Positions 24,095 to 35,796 of a stretch of DNA of 64,000 bases are shown here, piece by piece. The notes under the pieces were generated by a model. The model made no database searches. It worked only from the letters and a program-made list of their open reading frames with translations, and was not told the DNA's origin. Every line of letters begins with the position of its first letter. Position 1 is the stretch's first letter. Source of the stretch: Acipenser ruthenus. Lineage: Eukaryota > Chordata > Actinopteri > Acipenseriformes > Acipenseridae. The position numbers and the translations under genes are program-made. Where the stretch lies: positions 71,204,501 through 71,268,500 of the forward strand of contig NC_081194.1 of assembly GCF_902713425.1 (NCBI RefSeq). The letters are read 5' to 3'.

Positions 24095-24375
24095 ATCAAC
24101 CAATTGAATATCTGCATTTTCTCTGCGGTAGCCCAATCATAAGTTAGCTGGATGGGACATAAACTGTGTCTGTTTCAGTTGCAGGTACTGACAGTCAGTT
24201 TAACCAATAGAAGAGTCGAATATCTTCCAAGTTTTACGCATCTGTCCAATCATAAGCAAGCAGAGTCCGTTCACGATTTTTTGCATGGAAATTGTAGGCG
24301 AGTGAGTAGCCAATGGGAAAGTGAAAGATCTGACAGCTGTCCAATCATTCGTGAGCAGAGGCGGGGTGTTAATAT
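24095..24375. promoter_or_regulatory. CCAAT-box cluster upstream of the CAD remnant
   Basis: About six CCAAT-type boxes lie within 280 bp: AACCAATTGAA, GCCCAATCATAAG, AACCAATAGAAG, TGTCCAATCATAAG, TAGCCAATGGG and TGTCCAATCATTCG. The cluster starts about 780 bp upstream of the first CAD codon (minus strand). It could be a relic promoter, or the promoter of an unrecognised + strand transcript. No start codon or first exon could be tied to it. Confidence 0.35.
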
Positions 24376-24389
24376 GCCGGGTAAGCACT

Positions 24390-25370
24390 GAATTTTGCCG
24401 ACTATTATTGAAAAAAATAATACCTTTCAGTATTTAGGATTTAATTTTCTCTCTGTATTTTTTTTATTTCACCAAACAAGTGAAACACCGTAATAGTTAC
24501 GAATCCACTTTCTCTGAATAATTGTACTGGAGATGAGCGATCTTTAAAACAGAGTAGCGTTGACAAATTTTCCAAATTGAACAAAGCGAGACGCTATCTA
24601 TTCTCTTTTATTTTAGTTTATTCATGGTTATCTCTGTAAACATGCTATTTAAAAATATTTGCATTGCGTACTTTATATAAATTACCGGTATTTAAAGAGT
24701 AAGCGCAGCACGCACAATTACTGCCTGAGACTTGGCCTTAATTGAAGTGGTCCTTCAATTAAGTTATATATGCCACAATGTATGTCATTTAAGAGGACAG
24801 GTGTAATTAAAGAAAGTGTGATTATTACTGCAAATTTGTCAATTCAGTATTACCCGGCCGCCAGTATGTTTGTTAAATACTGTATACTATTCAACAGGAT
24901 TTTTTATTAATTTATTTATTTTTTGTTACAGGAAGGAGCAGATCAATGTTTTGACTAGGTTTTGGTTATTGTAGTTTAATATTTGAATCTCTAAATATAA
25001 CAAAAAAATATGTTATGTTAACATATTCAATTACATAACGCTTTGTAGTTTTCCATATACTTAACGAAAAACTGACACAAATTGAACAATCTGACATTTC
25101 GATATCTAACAAAAACACACAATTTCCAAAAGACGTCACAAACTTTGACACGTGTTACTCAATTAGAATTAATCAAAAGGTGTCAATTAGACGTTAATAA
25201 GGAGATTTAAGCTACAGAAACATGATTTTTACATAGATTTTGTAACTAGAGCAAGACATGGGAAGAGCCATACCTCCTTGGAAACAGTTGGCTCATACAT
25301 TTTAAACAATGGTTCTCAAAATACCTGGGGCCACCTTTAAAGTGACTGAACTGGCCATTTACAAATGCAT
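24390..25370. other. Intergenic AT-rich DNA, nothing recognised
   Basis: No gene, RNA or named repeat could be supported. Confidence 0.4.
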
Positions 25371-25378
25371 TATAACAA

Positions 25379-25535
25379 GGATGGAAATAAGACTCCCACT
25401 GAATAGCAGTTTGATCCGTTCCTGGTTTTAAAAAGACACACCTGAGCTTGTTACATACAGACTGTGGCTAATCAAGCGTGTATTAAAACCTGGAATGGGT
25501 GAAACTGCTATGTGATAGGCGTCTTATTTCCATCC
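25379..25535. mobile_element. 157-bp MITE with near full-length inverted repeats
   Basis: The left arm, GGATGGAAATAAGACTCCCA followed by an ATAGCAGTTTGA block, pairs with the right arm ending GGCGTCTTATTTCCATCC. The arms are about 55 bp with a few mismatches. There is no coding capacity. The family is not identified. Confidence 0.65.
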
Positions 25536-25957
25536 CGGTACAGAAATATCAAGATTTTGTAATGAAAGAATTGGAATAATAAAGCAAAAAGACACACTGT
25601 AATATTCTTAATCTGACAGAGTTTCAAAATGGATGTCTATTTCCTATAAAAAATACCCTGATGCATTGCTGTGTGGTCATTATAAACAGGTGGTCTGGTG
25701 GTGTTGGGATCCCTCCTGAAAACAAGTTTGCGAGTTTGACCACCACTGATTTATCTGGCTTATGATTATTGATTTAGTTCTTTGTCTTTCAAAAATGCAG
25801 TTGTTTATCAGTACGTGTCGATTCCTTTAATTTCACTCTCCGTATGAAAATATGACTTTCCATGTATAGTTTAATTTATTTTTTTAACAGAACAAACACA
25901 TTGTAACAGAAAACTGCATCCTGTACATCTACTCCTCTATACCTGGGCACACTCATT

Positions 25958-28900
25958 TTAATTGTACTCTGAGATATTTCCTGCTGTTTGCTTCAGATTT
26001 GTTTCTTCTTTGGGAAGCTGGGCTGGTTCCTGTGTTTTTCTGCAGCTGGCTGCTGGGGATACCGGCACACCGCTGAACTGGTCCATGAGGTCCAAGCTTC
26101 CCAGAAAGTTTACAAAAATAATTCCAAGTTTGGTTGGCATGACACTGGAACAAAAAAGTGATATCAATAAACTGACTCACAGCATGGGCCATTGAGTACA
26201 GCAAAATATCTTTAACTCTATGGGGATTTTATTAGCCATTGTTGCCTTTAATCCTCATTAAACATGTGTGCAGTAATAAGGTCTGTAGCAATATTCTTAC
26301 ATTCATTAAATATTGCTAAATAAGGAATTATTAGCAAATGCAACCTCATCACCAGTCATTTTATTGTTGTGATATTTTTTTTTTTTACTTGTTTACATCT
26401 GTTTTTCCAAACCTAGGCATTACAAAGTTTAAACTGGTGCTTCCTGGTTCTTTTTATTTCCTGTATTGTGGTTCTGTCTCGCTCCCATGGTCTGGTTGCA
26501 TCAATAATATTTGAAAATATGTTTACCAAAATCATAAAAATGGACGGAATTCAATGTTTACCTTTTTAAGGCCATCAGAAAATATAAACTAAATGGCAGC
26601 AGACTATAGAGCTTCTCTCTTAAGATGGCGTCCACTATCTTCTCTGCAGCGTCATGCTGATCCATGACAGGCAAAAATGAAGGCCACCTTTAACCACAAC
26701 CAAAAAAGTTACATTACTGGCAATGTCTTAAAGAACAAATATGGGATGTCCATCCAATGTATTCTTAAGAACTCACAGGTATTCTTTTAATAAAACTGGG
26801 ACAAGGTTATCACCAGAGCTGTGTAATGTGTGCTGCTATTTTGTTTTAACTTGAAGATGTTCACACCATGGCTGTGTTCCCTTGAATTCTGCATGACTGT
26901 TTCCAGTTATAACAACAATCTTAACGTCTAACATCAAAAAGACTTTAAAATGTCTTCAGGGTCAAAGCATGTCAGTCCATAGAGTAAGCAGCTGGTTGGT
27001 TAATAACACGAAAGTAGCCACTGAAGGGGTGGAAATGACCAAGCAAGCACAACACTAACTGAGCGTATGGCTTGCAAACAGACATATCATTAATCACGTG
27101 TGGTACCATATGTCATGCTTTAAAATAAAAAAATACATGTTTATTTACTATAACGTGAATCTTTCAAACATTGACACTTGACCTATATAGCGAATGGATG
27201 TGCACAACAGGTAAGATGGAGTTATTACGTTAGCTACAATCACTTTAGTGCGTACGGTATTCTTTTAACCCAGAAAACTTACTTTGTCTGGCAGCCTGCA
27301 AACATGGTAGTGTTGATCAAGTAGGGGCATGCAATAGTGGTTTTAACTCCTTCCTTTCCAAGAACAAGAAGCTCCAAAGCTATGGATTCAGCAAAACCCA
27401 CAGCAGCAAACTTGCTTGCGCAGTAATCTATGTGAGAAAAACAAAACACGGATTACGTTTGTTCCATAGTTTCAAAGATCAAGACACATAAATACAACAA
27501 AAGGTCCTGTTCATGGACAATCTGGCCAGAACATAAATAATACAGTAGATAATTAGTGATAACCCCAGTTAACCATCCATCAAACTATCACAAGATCTCC
27601 ATGGCAGAAGAAGGAGATAACTAAATTAACTAGTTTTGACCCATATTGGGAGCCCTGAGTGGAATAGATTCAGGCACCTGATTGAAAGGCACAATACAAA
27701 CACTATGTGGCAAGGACTAACGGCATCCATGGCAAAATAAGGGCACCAGCAAGATGTAACCAGTGTCTGATGGCCAGCTCTGAAAGATTGTGCCTTCTTT
27801 AGTTAGTAGAACACAGCTGACTTGCCTGCTAAACCATTCATTGCAAACAGTCCTCCGTGGCAAGCAATACACACAAGGTGGCCATGATTACGGGCCATCA
27901 TGGTAGGTAAAAAAGCCTTGTAGGTCTGAAAAATGTAAAGAAAAAAGTTAGACTTAAACTTGCTTTCATTGTTGCCCACATAACTTAAACACTGATTTGC
28001 ATGATACAGGGTTATTTGCAGAATGCAATGTGCTGAAGGAAACACTGACGGTGTGTCCACATACTTTACACAATGCAAGTAAGTGAGGCTTTAAGCACTC
28101 TGAGTAGAGCACAATGCAGTGTTAATCCACTTACCCAAAAATGTGCTGCTGCATTAACCCTTAAGGTTCTGTCCACCAAATTGTCTGGAGCATCTGTAAA
28201 ATTGTACTTTCCTGTTACCACTCCGGCATTGTTCACCAGTATGGACACATCACCTACTTCCCTCTTCACCTGCCAAACAAAAACACAAAAGAAACCCTCC
28301 TAGATAAAGATTACACATTAGATCCCAGAAGTGTTTCTATTAAGTCTGTTAGGGGGCACATCTACATTTTCTTTTAAGCTTTAATTGGACCTTAATAAAA
28401 TGACCATTTAAACACGATTACATTTGTCTTCATGCTCATAAATTGTTTACTACTGTATGATTACTGTTGAACAATGTTTTAGAACTGAATGAGTTTTTAC
28501 TGTATAAATATGTTTAGTTTATAAAGGGAAGATAATGTTATTAAGTAAAGTACTACCATGGTTCTAGGTGCTAAATATACAGGTACCTGTCTGATAAATA
28601 TATGTGAGTGACAATGGCACTGACTCCAGTCAAGTACAGTATGTTCAGGTTCTGTGACAGTTTCCCCTCACAGCTCTGGCAGCTGAGGGGTAGGTATAGG
28701 ATACCAAACTAATTTCATTTGTGACCTGAGACAGCACCAAACCCAGGCCTCCATAGACTAAAGACAAGTCTCCTTAATATCAGCACAGTATCGTGTCAAA
28801 ATGGTACACACTGTGTTCACTACATTGGTTTTGATACCTGACAGTAATTAGCATCAGTGCAGTGGAACAGCAAATATGATCTCTGCTCCACTTAGCACAA

Positions 28901-29578
28901 CCCTGTCTCTACCCTTCACACTCAAACAGCAGGCAAATGTAGGGTACAGAGACAACCACACATACAGTACATACACAGACGAATATCTACACAAAAGTTG
29001 AAAACAGATGCACCCTGAACAAACGCACAAACTAACATCCACTTATGGGACATTTTAAAATTATTTTCACTTAGCTCAAAACAAGATTGTTTAAATGTGA
29101 TGGCTTTAACTGTTCACAAGTTAAAGTCCCACCATTTAACTGTGAAAATTACTTCATAGGTCACCTACAGCAAGTATCTTCAAAAGTAGTTTCTTAGGAT
29201 TTTTTTACTTACCATTTCTGCAACTTTGTAAACCTCTGTCCGTCTGCTGCAATCACACACATAGGCATAGACCCTGACATCTAAACGGCGTCTCAGCTCT
29301 TTTGTTGTTTGTTCAATGGCTTCCAAGTTATTATCCCAAAGCACCAGGGTGGCCCCGAGCATGCCAAACTTCTCTGCTATAAGCTTTCCAATACCCTGGG
29401 CAGCACCAGTAACCAGGACGATCTCCCCTTCAACATCCTTTCTAGGTGGATGGACCAACAGCCGTGCAAAGGCCTCAAAAACATAGAAGAAGGTCCCGAA
29501 GGTTAAATAAAAGAGCTCTTTCACAACCTTCAGGCTGATGATGGCTCTCTCAATATAGTAAATAAAGAAATTATGCAT
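25958..29578 (-). CDS. SDR16C5/RDHE2-like short-chain dehydrogenase, six exons
   Basis: Six exons join in one open frame of about 352 residues: 29213-29578, 28135-28269, 27826-27925, 27283-27427, 26562-26687 and 25958-26144. Residues 5-42 form a hydrophobic anchor. The cofactor loop TGAAQGIG is at 57-64 and NNAG at 135-138. YCASK (catalytic Tyr and Lys) is at 202-206. The closest family by eye is SDR16C5 (epidermal retinol dehydrogenase 2), a microsomal NAD-dependent retinol dehydrogenase; other SDR16C members remain possible. At the place of the catalytic Ser, 13 residues before Tyr202, the sequence reads IACHGG, giving Cys189 where the family has ISSSAG. The 27826 donor is GC rather than GT. 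The C-terminus (about 30 residues, rich in Gln, Lys and Ser) is longer than in human RDHE2. All phases agree and there is no stop, so the gene may be active. The start at 29578 precedes the anchor directly. Confidence 0.8.
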
Positions 29579-29599
29579 GACAGCTGATTCTGATTGCTA

Positions 29600-30057
29600 A
29601 AATTTAACTGAGACACTTGTTGATATCCCGGTCAAACTATCTCACTTCCTGCTTATCTGTAGAGAAACATCACCTTTCCAGCTGTTCAGTGAATGTGTTT
29701 TTCTTTTCTCAGTACCTCAGTGTTAAAGTCAATGCTGCTCTCTGTGTGAGTGTGATGTATTTCTGGATTGGAATCCGAGTCGTCACATATTGTTAAATGA
29801 TATGACCCAGTGCCTGGAGGACTTTCAGAAGCTAAATTTAAATAGCCTGTCTTCCAATACCCTGCAGTGAAAATCAAAAGCCTTTGCAAGACAAACACGT
29901 GGTGGAGTTTGTTATGTGTTGTTTAAATAGACACACATGTAAAAGGGTAGCAGCAGGGAATTAGTCCACGACCTATTCAAACAGACTCAAACAACATAAG
30001 CATTAATTAACCCAATTAGAAATTGTAATGTATGTTTTATACTGTGATTTCAGTCTG

Positions 30058-30058
<1 letters not shown>
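29600..30058. other. Upstream region of the SDR gene
   Basis: This would hold the SDR promoter on the minus strand. No clear TATA box, CpG-rich block or CCAAT cluster stands out. Confidence 0.3.
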
Positions 30059-30059
<1 letters not shown>

Positions 30060-30135
<76 letters not shown>

Positions 30136-30632
30136 TATTTCTTAGCAGACGCCCTTATCCAGGGTGACTTACAATCGTAAGCAAATACATTTCAAGTGTT
30201 ACAATACAAGTAATACAATAAGAGCAAGAAATACAATAACTTTTGTTCAAGCAAAGTACAAGTGTGACAAACCACAATTCAATAATACAGCAGATAATAG
30301 TGATCAGGATATGATTAAATAGTGATAGTTACATCAGGATATGATTGAATACAAAGTACTACAGGTTAAACACTTGGCAGATTACAGTATTCTGAAGTAC
30401 AGGATTAAATGCAGTAAAATAGGGGGCAGATAAGAGCAACATAAAGCACATTTACATGAAGGGTGATAGTGTCCCAGGATACAAACAGAGGAGTTCTACA
30501 GGTGCTGTTTGAAGAGGTGAGTCTTAAGGAGGCGCCGGAATGTGGTCAGGGACTGGGCAGTCCTGACATCTGTAGGAAGGTCATTCCACCACTGCGGAGC
30601 AAGGGTGGAGAAGGAGCGGGCTCTGGAGTTTC
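30060..30632 (-). mobile_element. L2 LINE 3' end with (ATT)n tail
   Basis: Read on the minus strand, this is the C-terminal end of an L2 reverse-transcriptase protein (ARSFSTLAPQWWNDLP, then FRRLLKTHLF), a 3' UTR, and the tail GTCACCCTGGATAAGGGCG and TCTGCTAAGAAATA running into about 75 bp of ATT triplets. It is 5'-truncated near 30632. A longer copy lies at 39160-39935. Confidence 0.8.
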
Positions 30633-30639
30633 CTATTTA

Positions 30640-31195
30640 ACCAATAAGTGTCACTTGTGACATGCTACAGACCTTGAGGCCTAGAGAATGTGTCCTCTTG
30701 GTAACCTTTATGTAATAACTGGCTGGTTTTCATATGATAATCAATATCACAGTTATTAGGAAGGGAAGAGAGGCCCTGTGGATCAACACCAGCCTTTAGG
30801 CCTGCACTTCCTTCATTTTGACCAGAAGCACCCAACATCAGAAGTTATATGCGACAACCAAAAGACTTCTCTTCTGCAAGGTGGAACTGCAGAACTGTAA
30901 GAACAGTAGGACAAGGTTGCAACAATATTCTGTTAATGCAACTATACTGGACTCAATCCTCAAAAGACACTGTTATCTTAAGACCTGCCTATAATTGTGT
31001 TATATTGAACATAACTGTGCAAATTTTAGATGTAAAATGCCTGTTAAACTACTGAATACTAGTATGAGTTCATTTTAGTCAATATGACTGATTATTTCCT
31101 AAATCAATGTTTTAAGCAGGCTACTCTTGTTTTATATATAAGTGGATGAATATATTTGGTAAATGAAGTATTTAAAATTTGACATGCCACTAAGC
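30640..31195. other. Intergenic DNA, nothing recognised
   Basis: No supported feature was seen. Confidence 0.4.
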
Positions 31196-31199
31196 ATAC

Positions 31200-32215
31200 A
31201 GTATCACACAAATAGTTCAGACATCTTGGACACCTGTCCGGGATCTAGACAATAATATCTTTGATGAGACCTCTTTGATGAGTGTTGATGTACCACTTTT
31301 AATCTGTTCAATGATTGTTTCCAGAGGATAACACAGTGGAAGTGACATGTGAACAGGACTTTTGACCAGGTAATGATAGTTTCCAAGCCCACAGTGTGCA
31401 CGTCTGAACTCATGGATGTAGTAAGTCTGCATTTAGAACATTACCAGGCATGGTTTTCCAATCAGTTTGCTGCTTTATGACTTTGTACATGTTTTCACTG
31501 ATATTGTTTGGAGCGGCTATGTTGTCCTGGAAGGCAGCAAACTTCTCAGTAACAAATTTGGCAGCATGCTGTGCTATGGGATCCTTGATCTGTCAGTCAA
31601 AATACTGTTCGAATGGAATGCTCCATTCTAGTCAAAAATTGTCATGCAGCTCTTGAAAAAAGGCCAATGAAGAGCTATTGATGAGTTGCTTTACATGATC
31701 TTTTAAAACAGTTGTGTCATCCTTTAAACCCCCGAGCTGTTTGATCCAATTATCTACATTTTAAATTATGTGATTGGAGCGGAAGACATGCAGGAGTTTA
31801 GGATAATCTTGCTGAATTGTTTCCACAATTCCTCTTTCTCTGTCAGTAACAAAAGAAAGGCATGTATTTTGTCACCATTCAGCTGCTGGAAAATATGCCT
31901 CTGAATGTCTCGATGAAAACTTTTGAACTTTCTTTCATGCAAAAAGAGTGCAACAGGAAACACTGGCTCTCCAATCACAGTCACACTACGAATCACAAAG
32001 AGTGATAAGTAGAAATAACCTAAATTAAATGTGGCATCATATGACATCAACTGTGGAAGAGAATGTTCATGTTGCACATGTCAATGAGGGCTTGAGCCTT
32101 GCTTATGAGAGCAGGGTGGCCAAATGAAACTAGTATCCGAAGCATAATCAACCAGTACAGAGAAACATCATTGTCCATCAAATTAATGGTATGAAGGTCA
32201 CTCTTGAAATCAGGA
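31200..32215 (-). pseudogene. MULE-like transposase fossil
   Basis: Minus-strand frames show LMSYDATFNLGYFYLSLF and ALFLHERKFKSFHRDI, the catalytic-core style of MULE transposases found with SWIM fingers in fish and insects. Collinear blocks in other frames follow: LKDHVKQLINSSSLAFFQEL and IAAPNNISENMYKVIKQQTD. Several stops and frame changes lie between the blocks (for example a stop near 31633), so it is inactive. The SWIM fossil at 11674-12374 may come from the same family. Confidence 0.5.
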
Positions 32216-32354
32216 CTTAAAGGATGTGTTGCAGTAAGAATACCTGTTAAGAAGGGGGAACAAGACTAAGAGGCTAAAATATGCACAAGAACACAGAAAT
32301 TGGACTATGGAACAATGGTCAAAGGTGCTTTGGACTGTTAATGGAGGACAACAA

Positions 32355-32357
<3 letters not shown>

Positions 32358-32400
<43 letters not shown>
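32358..32400. repeat. (GT)n microsatellite
   Basis: A run of about 42 bp of GT. Confidence 0.95.
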
Positions 32401-32401
<1 letters not shown>

Positions 32402-32700
32402 CAACTTAGTACAAGAAGAAATGCTTGCAATTCTGCCAATGAAAAATCAAACAAGAGGTGAAGACAAACTTAAACTGCTGGATTTTGTTAGCATGAAGCA
32501 GATCCAGTTAGGGGAGCTGTTTCAGTGTGTACTTGGTGCTCCCAGTATGATGGGTAAAAAACAAGGGATTTGTTGCTATTTTCAGAACAGGTCTCATTTT
32601 AAGATTTCACTGTACGCACCATGAAGCTTTTATATGATCTCGTGGACGTTACACGTCATTTCACAGCACTTTGTTCAAGTTTATGTTTCGTCCCCACGAA

Positions 32701-33100
32701 AGTTGTGTGATTCCGGGCTTCTCAATCGGAGATTTGGAGCTGGAAGTTGTGTGATTCCGGGCTTCTCAATCGGAGATTTGGAGCTGGAAGTTGTGTGATT
32801 CCGGGCTTCTCAATCGGAGATTTGGAGCTGAAAGTTGTGTGATTCCGGGCTTCTCAATCGGAGATTTGGAGCTGGAAGTTGTGTGATTCCGGGCTTCTCA
32901 ATCGGAGATTTGGAGCTGGAAGTTGTGTGATTCCGGGCTTCTCAATCGGAGATTTGGAGCTGGAAGTTGTGTGATTCCGGGCTTCTCAATCGGAGATTTG
33001 GAGCTGGAAGTTGTGTGATTCCGGGCTTCTCAATCGGAGATTTGGAGCTGGAAGTTGTGTGATTCCGGGCTTCTCAATCGGAGATTTGGAGCTGGAAGTT
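32701..33100. repeat. 44-bp minisatellite, about nine copies
   Basis: The unit AGTTGTGTGATTCCGGGCTT, with CTCAATCGGAGATTTGGAGC and TGGA, repeats about nine times with almost no changes. Such homogeneity implies recent expansion. It ends directly at the start of a hAT transposase fragment. Confidence 0.95.
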
Positions 33101-33465
33101 GCCGACTTCAAGGAGTCAGACATTTGGGTTGATTAGTTTCGCACTCTAAATTCAAATCTGGAAAGCCTTGCTCAGCAACGCGCAGAATTAGCAAAATTGA
33201 TTTGAAGAAATTTGAGCGGGAACATAACCTCATTCTGGAAACTTGGAATGAACTTCCACTACATATGGCACAATGCACAATGTCAGTTTTGCTGTATGTG
33301 CGAATCGGCATTCTCCCGCTTGAATCACATCGAAAACAATTTGCGTTCAAGATTAACAGAAGAAAGCCTGAATGTTTGCATGAAGCTAAACTTGACCAGC
33401 TATGAAGCAGACTTCCAAGAAATGAACAAAACGATGCAGCAACAGAAGCGCACTGTAAGTACAAT
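33101..33465 (+). pseudogene. hAT transposase C-terminal fragment
   Basis: The + strand frames give FRTLNSNLESLAQQRAELAK, then CESAFSRLNHIENNLRSRL and TEESLNVCMKLNLTSYEADF. This is the dimerisation end of a hAT transposase (compare CESAFSTMNHIKNxLRSRL in fish hAT proteins). Frame changes separate the blocks, near 33205-33290, so it is inactive. Confidence 0.7.
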
Positions 33466-33589
33466 AATCAATTACAATTCTCTCTTCTTTTTTTGCACTT
33501 CAAGGTACATAAATTGTGTGTTTATGATTGAGTCTTTGCAGACCCCTTGCTCTAGATTTGAAACACTGAAACAGCCCTTGTTAAGGTAG

Positions 33590-34400
33590 TTAATGATTTG
33601 TTGATGATTGCTGACTCTGGGTCACTTAACATCCTTCTTCTCTTGGACTTGAGTGCAACTTTTCTTACTGTCAAACATGATATCTTACTGGATCATATGG
33701 ATAAATATTTAGTGATCACTGTTATTCCCCTTTGTTAGTTTGGCTCCTATTTGGCTAACATGAGACAATTTGTAAACCTTGGCTGTTGTAAATCTGATGC
33801 TGTCATTGTTATGCAAGGCGTTCCTCATGGCTCTGTACTGGGACCTTTATTATGTATACTATATATGCTGCCTACTGGCCAGATTATTTGCCAACATGGA
33901 CTTGGGTTTCATTGTTACGCTGGTGACACTAAGATCTATTTACACACGAAATCAGATACTCGTGTTGCTGTTACTGCACTTTATAGTTGCCTGTCGGATA
34001 TCAAGATATGGATGCAACATAATGTTCTCAAGTTAAATGGTGATAAGACTGAGGTTGGCTCTCAACAGCTGCGCAAAGCTGGTGATTTCAGTGTCGTTAT
34101 TGATGGCACTGAAATTAACTCCATGCTTAAAGTTAGAAATCGTGGTGTTGTTTTTGAGCCCATGTTGTCATTTGAAGGACATGTTAACGTCACTAGGGTG
34201 TCATTTTACCACCTACGTAACATTGCCCTGTAAGATCTTTATTGTCTTTGTCTGATGCTGAAAAACTGATACGCGCTTTTATTTCATCAAGATTAGACTA
34301 CTGTAATGCCTTATTTACTGGGGTATCTGTTAAGGTACTAAATAAGCACCAGTATGTCCAGAACGCAGCGGCTCGGGTATTACTATCAAAAAATCTTTTA
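33590..34400 (+). mobile_element. L2-type LINE reverse-transcriptase fragment
   Basis: Blocks typical of L2 reverse transcriptase run in order: LLLDLSATF, GVPHGSVLGPLLCILYMLP, HCYAGDTKIYL (the YADD box altered to YAGD), IKIWMQHNVLKLNGDKTEV, FYHLRNIALLRSLLSLSDAEK, LIRAFISSRLDYCNALFTGV and VQNAAARVLL. A stop near 33738 and a frame change near 34233 break it. It is truncated at both ends. Confidence 0.8.
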
Positions 34401-34546
34401 AACTTTTTTTATTTTTTATTTATTATGGCTTTTAATGTATAATTGTAGTTGCTTGGTTGATGTTCTGTGTGGTTGTAGTCGTTTGTATCCTTGTACAGCA
34501 CTTTGAGATTGTTCTCATACACAAAAAGGTTGGCTGTTTGGAAGTA

Positions 34547-34618
34547 GGGGATGTAGCTCAGTGGTAGAGCGCATGCTTTGCATGTATGAGGCCCCGGGTT
34601 CAATCCCCGGCATCTCCA
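34547..34618 (+). tRNA. tRNA-Ala(TGC)
   Basis: This 72-nt gene is a full cloverleaf: acceptor GGGGATG pairs with CATCTCC plus A73, the A box is TAGCTCAGTGG, and the anticodon arm CATGC-TTTGCAT-GTATG carries TGC. The B box is GGTTCAATCCC. A Pol III terminator run, TTTTT, begins within about 10 bp of the 3' end. There is no intron and no CCA in the gene, as is normal for eukaryotes. It differs from the usual vertebrate gene only in the T loop (TTCAA for TTCGA). No SINE body follows, so it is a true tRNA gene rather than a SINE head. Confidence 0.92.
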
Positions 34619-34639
34619 GTTCACTTTTTATTTAAGAGC

Positions 34640-35505
34640 AATATGTTCTGTAAATCTAGACAAACATTAAACATACTTATTAAAATTAACAATATCCATT
34701 TGTTTCTAAAGCAGTTAAAAACGAAAACGAGTTCTGCTGTTTACGTCATCACACAACACCACAACTGCGACGTTCTTGCTTCGCGGTGCCATCATCAGTC
34801 TCTGTATATATGGTACTAGGGGAGAGTTATGATGTGAATTTTTAATGCACTAAAAACAGCAATGCAACTCAAACATCTGAAGACACTTATAAGTAACTTT
34901 GTGTTTTAACTGTATGCCTCAAGTCTCGCAATAAAGCGTTTGGGGTATTATTAGTAAAACTAATTTCATGTTTACCTTTGATTATGTCAAACATGTCAAA
35001 TGCATTGACAAAGTAGCCGTCGTAGTAACGTCCCTTATAAATAACACAGTATGTACCCTAAGGACTATGGACACCGGACGCGAGGGAGCGAGCGAATTCT
35101 ATTCGTTTGGATATTAGTTTAGATATTAGAAGCGTAATTTTACAGAAATAGGAAACCAGTGTGTGGCGCTCCCCGTCACTTTGACTAAAAAAATTAAGGT
35201 GAAATAAAGAGATAGACATACCATCAATTTTCAAATGTTCTGCTATTTCTTGCCATATGGCGTCCTTCTTTTTATTGTTTTATAACCACTGACACTGGCA
35301 TCATAAAGAACATATTTTCGACTTTAATAATTACATTCTCATTGATGTCCTTATTTATTTATTTATTTATTTTATTTCTGTTGTAATCTCTGCTTGAGCG
35401 AGGCAGTGACAGTCTGACACTCCAGCCACTATACCTTTCACCTTATTTCTGATTTCTGATTTCATTTTTTTTTTCACCATGAAAATAATCAATATTAACT
35501 TTATC
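34640..35505. other. Region upstream of the first seen IFT172 exon
   Basis: The exons for the first part of IFT172 were looked for here and not found. No other feature is supported. Confidence 0.4.
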
Positions 35506-35796
35506 TTGTAGAGTGCAGTGACCTGTCTGCTGTGGCCTGCAGAAAATGCTATTGTTTTTGGATTGGCCGAAGGAAAGGTATGTCGTACTGTCCCAGGAAT
35601 CTGATCCAGATAGTGAGAGAGCTCCTTATTCTGACAGAACAGCACACAATTTCTGGCACAGGTGCTGTAACTGCACAAATGCCGACTCGTGAGGAATGTG
35701 TTTGTTGTTTTAAAATTTCTCGCATACAGCACAGAATTCCTGAAAAACTGTCAGGCCAAGGTCCACCCTGCATCACGCAAAATACTACTTTGAAAA

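Noticed and set aside
32701-33100. CRISPR-like array
   Set aside because: The repeats are head-to-tail and identical with no spacers.
34409-34624. Minus-strand frame over the tRNA as a protein
   Set aside because: It is antisense to the tRNA-Ala gene and the L2 fragment.
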